Below, piece after piece: positions 58,758-64,000 of a DNA stretch of 64,000 nt. This DNA comes from Moringa oleifera. Its lineage: Eukaryota > Streptophyta > Magnoliopsida > Brassicales > Moringaceae. The stretch's first letter is position 1. Every line of letters starts with the position of its first letter. The notes below the pieces were generated by a model, which made no database searches, was not told the DNA's origin, and saw only the letters and a program-made list of their open reading frames with translations. The stretch lies in NCBI GenBank assembly GCA_021397835.1, contig JAJFZO010000902.1, forward strand, positions 406,001 through 470,000. The letters run 5' to 3'. Made by a program: the position numbers and the translations under genes.

Positions 58758-61700
58758 TTAGTTTTGCTATTGCTCTTACTTATTTGTTGCTATTTTTTTT
58801 CTATATTTGCTTTCTATAAATTCTTGTGTTTCTTCTTCATTTTCTTACTTTTGTGTTCTCTGTTCATGTGCTTGTTTTTCAATTTTTGCTTATATGCTTA
58901 TTCTTTGTTGTATTCTTCCATGCTTATTCACTGTTTTGTGCTTTTTTTTTTTTTTTGGTTGTTATTGTGCTTCTTTGTTGTATTCTTCCATGCTTATTCA
59001 CTATTTTGTGCTCTTTTTTGTTTATTGTTATTGTGCTTATTCATTATTTCATTTTTTGTGATTGCATTTTTTTTTTGTGCTTATTTTTTTGCTTTTGTGT
59101 CTATTGTATGTTCTTTTTTTGGGTTCATTCTTTGTTATATTTTTTGTTCATGTTCCTTTTATTCTTAAGATTTTTTATTTGTTCTTTATTTTTCTATATG
59201 TTGCTATTCTATCATTGTTGTTGATTTTGTGCTTGTATTTTCATTTATTCTTGTGCTTGCTTTTTATTTTTTTGGTTTTCATTCTTGTTCTTTGTTTTTG
59301 TCTTTATTCTTTATATTTTTTTATGCATGTGTTTGTCATTGTTTTCTTCGCTTCATTTCTATATTTCTTCTTGGGGTTTTTTTTTTATTTTTTGAGTTTT
59401 TTTTGTTCTTGTTTTTAGTAGTTTTTTTTAACCCTTTTCTTATTGATTGTATATTCTTTATTCTATATTTGTTCTTCGACATTTTTTTTTTTGTGGTTAT
59501 GCATGTATTTTCTCTACTTTTTTTATGTTTGTTTTATGCAATGTTCTTTGTTCTTCTTTTTGTTATATTTCATCGCTAGTCTTTTACTATTGTACTTGCT
59601 AATATTCTTTTTATGTTCTTTATTTTTCTTCTATGGTTGTTCTTTGTTTTTTTTTCTTTGTGTTTGTTATTTGTTTTTGTGCTTCTTTTTTATTTATGTA
59701 CTTGCTTATTGTGTTATCTTCTTTCCATTTTTAGTTTTCAGTTCTTACCTGTTGTGTTTGTTTAATATTTTCTATTTTTGTACCTTTTTTGATCTTTTTT
59801 ACTTTATTCTTATACCTCTTCTTCTTATGTTTTTTTTTTTTTTTTGATTTTGTATTTTCATATCTACTTTTATCTTTATTTTAATTCTTTTTCTTTATTT
59901 TGTTTTTGCGACTGTTCTTTCTCTTTTAAGTTTCCTTATTTGTACTTTATTATTTCTCTTTGCGCTTGTTCTTTATGTTTCATGTTATTTTATTTTTATG
60001 TTATGTTATTTTATTTTTTTATGCTTATTCTCTCTCTCTCTCTCTCTCTGTCTTTTTTGCACTTGTTCCTTGTTGTTTGGTTTTTGGTTTTCTTTGTATT
60101 AATTTTTCACTTTTGTATATTTTATTTTATTTTTTTGATGGTTCTTTGATCGTATTAGTTTAATATTCTTTATTTTTATATTTATTTATTATTTATCATT
60201 TTTATCATTTTTATTTCTTTTGTTACTCGGTCTTCTTCATTCTCTATTCTTGTACTTTGTTTTTTGCTTTTTATTCCATGTTTCTTTTTTATTGTTATCT
60301 TTATGCTTGTGTTCTCTATATGTTTATTATCCTTATTCTATGTTCCTCTTTTTATTGTTATGTTTTGTGCTTGTGTCTTTTATTGTTTATTTTTATATTT
60401 ATTATGTGTGTCCAGTTTTTGTATTTGCTCTTAATTTTTGTTTACATTGTGCTTGTTTATTCATTATGTCTTTATTCTTGTTTACTATTATTTTTGTAAA
60501 GCTTTTTTTGTTTGCTATTTGTTTATGTGTTTTTTCTTTATTTACTTGCTTGTTTATTATGTTATCTTCTTCCTTTTTTTTCAGTTTTTTATTCTTTGTT
60601 TTGTGCATGTTAATATTCTTTTTTTAAAACTTCTTTCTTTTTTCTTTTTTAGTCTTTTTTTTTATACTTCTTCTTATGTTTGTTTTTTTTATTTTTATTT
60701 GTTATCTAATTGTGTTTTTATTTTAATAATTTTTTTCAATTTTTGTTCTTTTATTTTTATTTTTTTTGTGATCTCTCTCTTTAAGTTTCTTGTTTGTACT
60801 CTATTATTTGTTATTGTTTTTCATGTTTTATTTTTTTTGTTATGTTTCATTTTTCTTCTTATTCTTTATTTTGTTTATTTTTGTACTTATTCCTTGTTTT
60901 TTATTTTTGTATTAATTCTTTACTTTTGTGCTTATTTTCTATATAATGTTTTTGTGATAGTTCTTTGATTATTTTGGTGTTTTATCTTCTTCATTGTTAT
61001 ATTTATTCATTATTTTTTTATTTTTATACTTTTATACTTTTTGTTTGTTACCTATTTTTTATATTCTTTATTCTTTGAATTTGTTTTTTCTTTTGATTTT
61101 GTGTTTGTTTTATTGTTATATTTCTTTATTGTCAACATTGTGTTTGCTTCTTCATTATATTTTTATTCTCATTTACTGTTATTCCTTTAGTTTTTTGTTT
61201 GTTATTGACTGTTAATGTTCCTATCATCTTTATGTTTTGTTTGTTCTTGCTCATGTGGTTTGTTCCTACGTTTATTTTTTGTTTTGTGTTTTGTGTATTT
61301 TTAGTTGTTCTTTTTATCTACATTTATTTTTGTTTTCTTTGTTTTTTTTTTTGCTTGATCTCGTTATTGTATTTGTTTATTTGTTTATTTTTTGTTTTTG
61401 TGCTTGATTTTTTTTTCGCGTGTGTTTTCTTTTTGTGATTTTTTTATTGTTTATTTTATGCTACTTTCTGTCTTTCTTTCTTTCTTTTGTGCTTATTTTG
61501 TACTTTTCTATCTATTATCGGTTTTTTTCCATGTTCATTCTTTGTTAAGTTTTTTGTTCATGTTCTTTTTTATTCTTAAGATTTTCTATTTGTTCTTTGT
61601 TTTTTTGATATTTTTTCTATTTTATTATTATTGTTGTTTTTGTGCTTGTATTTTTGTCCGTTCTTGTGCTTGCTTTCTTTTTTTTTTTTTTTGTTTTCAT

Positions 61701-64000
61701 TCTTGTTCTTTGTTGTTTTGTTTGTTCTTTACATTTTTTTATGTATGTTTTTGTGCTTGTTTTCTTTATTTTATTTCTATATTTGTTCTTGTATTTTTTT
61801 TTTTGTATGTTTGTTTTTTTCAAATGTTTTTTCATCCTTTTATTATGCTTATCTTATATCTTTTGTTATATATATATTAATTGATTTCTATTTTTGTGAT
61901 TATGCATGTATTTTCTCTAGTTTTATGACTGCTTTTTATGTTATTTTATGCTATGTTCTTTATTCTTCTGTTTGTTCTTCATTGTTATATTTGATCTTTA
62001 TTCTTACTATTGTACATGTATATGTTCTTTATGTATTTGTTATTTGTTTTTGTGTTTCTTTTTATTTATGTGCTTATTTCTTATGTTATCTTTTTTGCTT
62101 TTCTTAGTTCTTTATTCTTTGTTGTGGTGCATGTTTGATATTCACCAGTTTTGTTCTTGTTCTTCGCCCTTTTTTTTCATGTTATCTTTTTTCTATGATT
62201 TATTTGTGTTCTTGTGTTTGTTTTGTTATCTTCATTCTTGTGTTTACATTTTTCACCTTTTTTATATTCTTGTTTATGTTCTTTGATTATTTATGTATTA
62301 TCTCTGTTTTATCTTTTATTTATTTTATCTGCTTTTATACTTCTATGTTTTTCTATTCTTTATTCTTTATTTTTATACTTATTTTCTCTCTTTGAATTTT
62401 TTATTCTTTTATTCCATTTTTTCTTTATTCTTGTATGTTTTTATTGTTCTCTCTTTTTTTTTGTGCTTGTTTTATGTTCTCATATTTATTTTTCATTTTT
62501 TTTGCGCTTCATCTCCATTAATTTTTTTCCTTGTTCCTTGTATTATATTTTCTTTTTGGTTTGTTTTTTTTATTGGTTTTAGATATATATTTGCATGCTT
62601 GAAGAGAAGCCCATTTTCAAAGTATTTGCTCAAAAGGGAAACTTGTTACTTGTTATATTTTATGGTTCATGTTCTTTTTTATTCTTCCTATGTTGTACTT
62701 GTTTTTTACCTTTTAATGTTTTTGCTATTTTATTATTGTTGTTGTTTTTTTATTTATATTTTTTATTGGTTTTGTACTCGTTTTTGTTTTTACTTTCGTT
62801 TTTGTTCTTTGTGTTCTTTTCTTGCGTATGTTTTTGTGTTTGTTTTATCTATTTTATTTGTATACTTGTTCGTTGTTATTTGTGGTGTTTTTTTAATTTT
62901 TATATTTTTTAATTTTTATTCCTTTCTTTATGCTTGTTTATATCCTTTGTTTTTGTATTTGTTTCTGATTTCTATTTTGGGGTCGTGCATTTATTTCCTT
63001 TACTTTCATGCTTGCCTTTTGTGTTTGTGCTATATTCTTTATTGTTGTTTTTTTCATTATTCTCTACTAATATGCTGCGTATGTTCTTTTGTGCTTTTTC
63101 TTTTTTTTTTATTATACATTTTTCTTTCATTTGTTGTTAGTTTTTGTGCTAATTCCTTATTTATATGCTTCTCTACTTTTTTCTTTATTATTTGTTATTT
63201 TTTTGTTGTGCATGTTCATGATCTTTTATTTTTAATTTTTTTATTATTGAGTCTTTTTTCTTTTTTATTATATTCCTTTTTATGTTTTTTCTTTCTATTT
63301 TTTAAGTTTATATTTTGTTATCTTTTTAGTTTCTTTTTTTTATTTTAGTTCGTTGTTATGTTATTGCGATTATTTTTTATTTTTTTATTTTATTTCGTTG
63401 TTATGTTGTTGTGATTATTCTTTATTTTTTATTATTATCTTTTTCATGTTTTATTTTTTTATTTTTTGTGCTCATTCCTATTTTTTGTTTTTATTCTTGT
63501 TCCTTTTTTTTTTGTATTAATTCTTTACCTTCATGCTTGTTTTTTAATTTTGTTTTTTTATGGTTCTTTTTTTTTAGTTGTATATTCTTTGTTGTTATAT
63601 TTGTTCACGTTTTTTAAAGAAAATTTGTTGCTTGTTTTGTATTATTTATATGTTTATTACCTATTCATTGTTTTTGTGTTTGTTCTCGATTTTTATGTGA
63701 GTTTTTTTGTTTTTCATTATATCTTTTCTTGTTAGTTATTATTCTTATATTTTTTGTTTGTTCTTTATTGCTATTGTTCTTATTATCTGCGTGGTTTTTT
63801 TGTCCTTGTTTTATGCTATCTATTTCTTCTATCTGTTTTATGTTGTGTTTTTTTTTCACTTTGTTTAATTTTTTTTATATGTATGTCCTTTGTTCTTTGT
63901 TTTTTTTTTCTTAGTTTTTCGCTACTAAATTTGTTAATTCTTTTCAATTTTTTTACATGTTTTTTTTATGCTTTTTGCTTCTTTTTTTATTTTGTTTTCA
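58757..64000 (+). repeat. T-rich degenerate tandem array, at least 5.2 kb
   Basis: The plus strand is overwhelmingly T with recurring TTGTGCTTG, TTTTTGTGCTTATT, TTCTTTATTTTT, TTCATTCTTTGTT and TTCATGTTC words. Longer blocks repeat: TTCTTTGTTGTATTCTTCCA and the sequence after it at 58,901 and 58,971; about 59,110-59,360 resembles 61,520-61,790 and, more weakly, 62,660-62,880. A CT-dinucleotide run is at 60,027-60,049. The many long plus-strand open frames (up to 351 codons) encode almost only F, L, C, Y, V, I and S in all three frames and are composition artefacts. The array runs off the right edge. Confidence 0.88.

Noticed and set aside
58755..63914. Many long plus-strand open frames (up to 351 codons at 62,293-63,348) that look like membrane proteins
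   Set aside because: All three plus frames are open together and consist almost entirely of F, L, C, Y, V, I and S. This follows from T-rich repeats with few purines, not from a gene.
1..64000. CRISPR array, operons, ribosome binding sites
   Set aside because: The tandem arrays have long divergent units with no short-repeat and unique-spacer pattern, and all recognisable families are from plants, so prokaryotic features do not apply.

Overview
This is AT-rich nuclear DNA of a flowering plant, almost certainly a dicot. The evidence is the families present: plant-type Ty3/gypsy chromovirus, Ty1/copia and L1-type LINE remnants, and decayed fragments of plant genes (KIN-14 kinesin, ABCC10-like transporter, EFR/Xa21-type LRR receptor kinase, STP hexose transporter, DAA1-like AAA ATPase, NIP7). 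No intact protein-coding gene, tRNA, rRNA or CRISPR array could be supported. Nearly all long open frames are either broken pieces of these elements or chance frames in T-rich low-complexity DNA.

Layout. 1-1,960: tandem satellite of about 260 bp. About 3,000-14,490: an 11.5 kb foldback, with an A-rich left arm, a T-rich right arm, and an intronless decayed copy of NIP7 in the loop (8,226-8,717). 14,500-17,500: unique DNA with a KIN-14 kinesin fragment. 17,850-21,600: minus-strand gypsy chromovirus remnant with LTR pieces. 21,780-22,270: AAA ATPase fragment. 23,067-29,683: two ABCC10-like exons running directly into seven tandem units of about 836 bp. Each unit fuses a piece of ABCC exon to the last kinase exon of an LRR receptor kinase. 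30,130-32,260: minus-strand copia remnant without reverse transcriptase. 32,520-33,480: LINE endonuclease remnant on the plus strand. 34,625-35,015 and 40,365-40,750: a dispersed repeat pair. 37,540-38,860: weakly gene-like DNA. 41,515-44,350: three STP fragments with flanks that also occur in inverted orientation. 44,480-58,757: nested segmental and tandem duplications. 58,757-64,000: T-rich degenerate tandem array running off the window.

The gene fragments do not form a working pathway. They look like captured or duplicated host exons that were amplified after inactivation: the same in-frame TGA is present in all seven receptor-kinase copies. The two most distinctive structures are the foldback carrying NIP7 and the chimeric ABCC/receptor-kinase array. 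Family assignments come from recognising protein motifs by eye; no database search was run.
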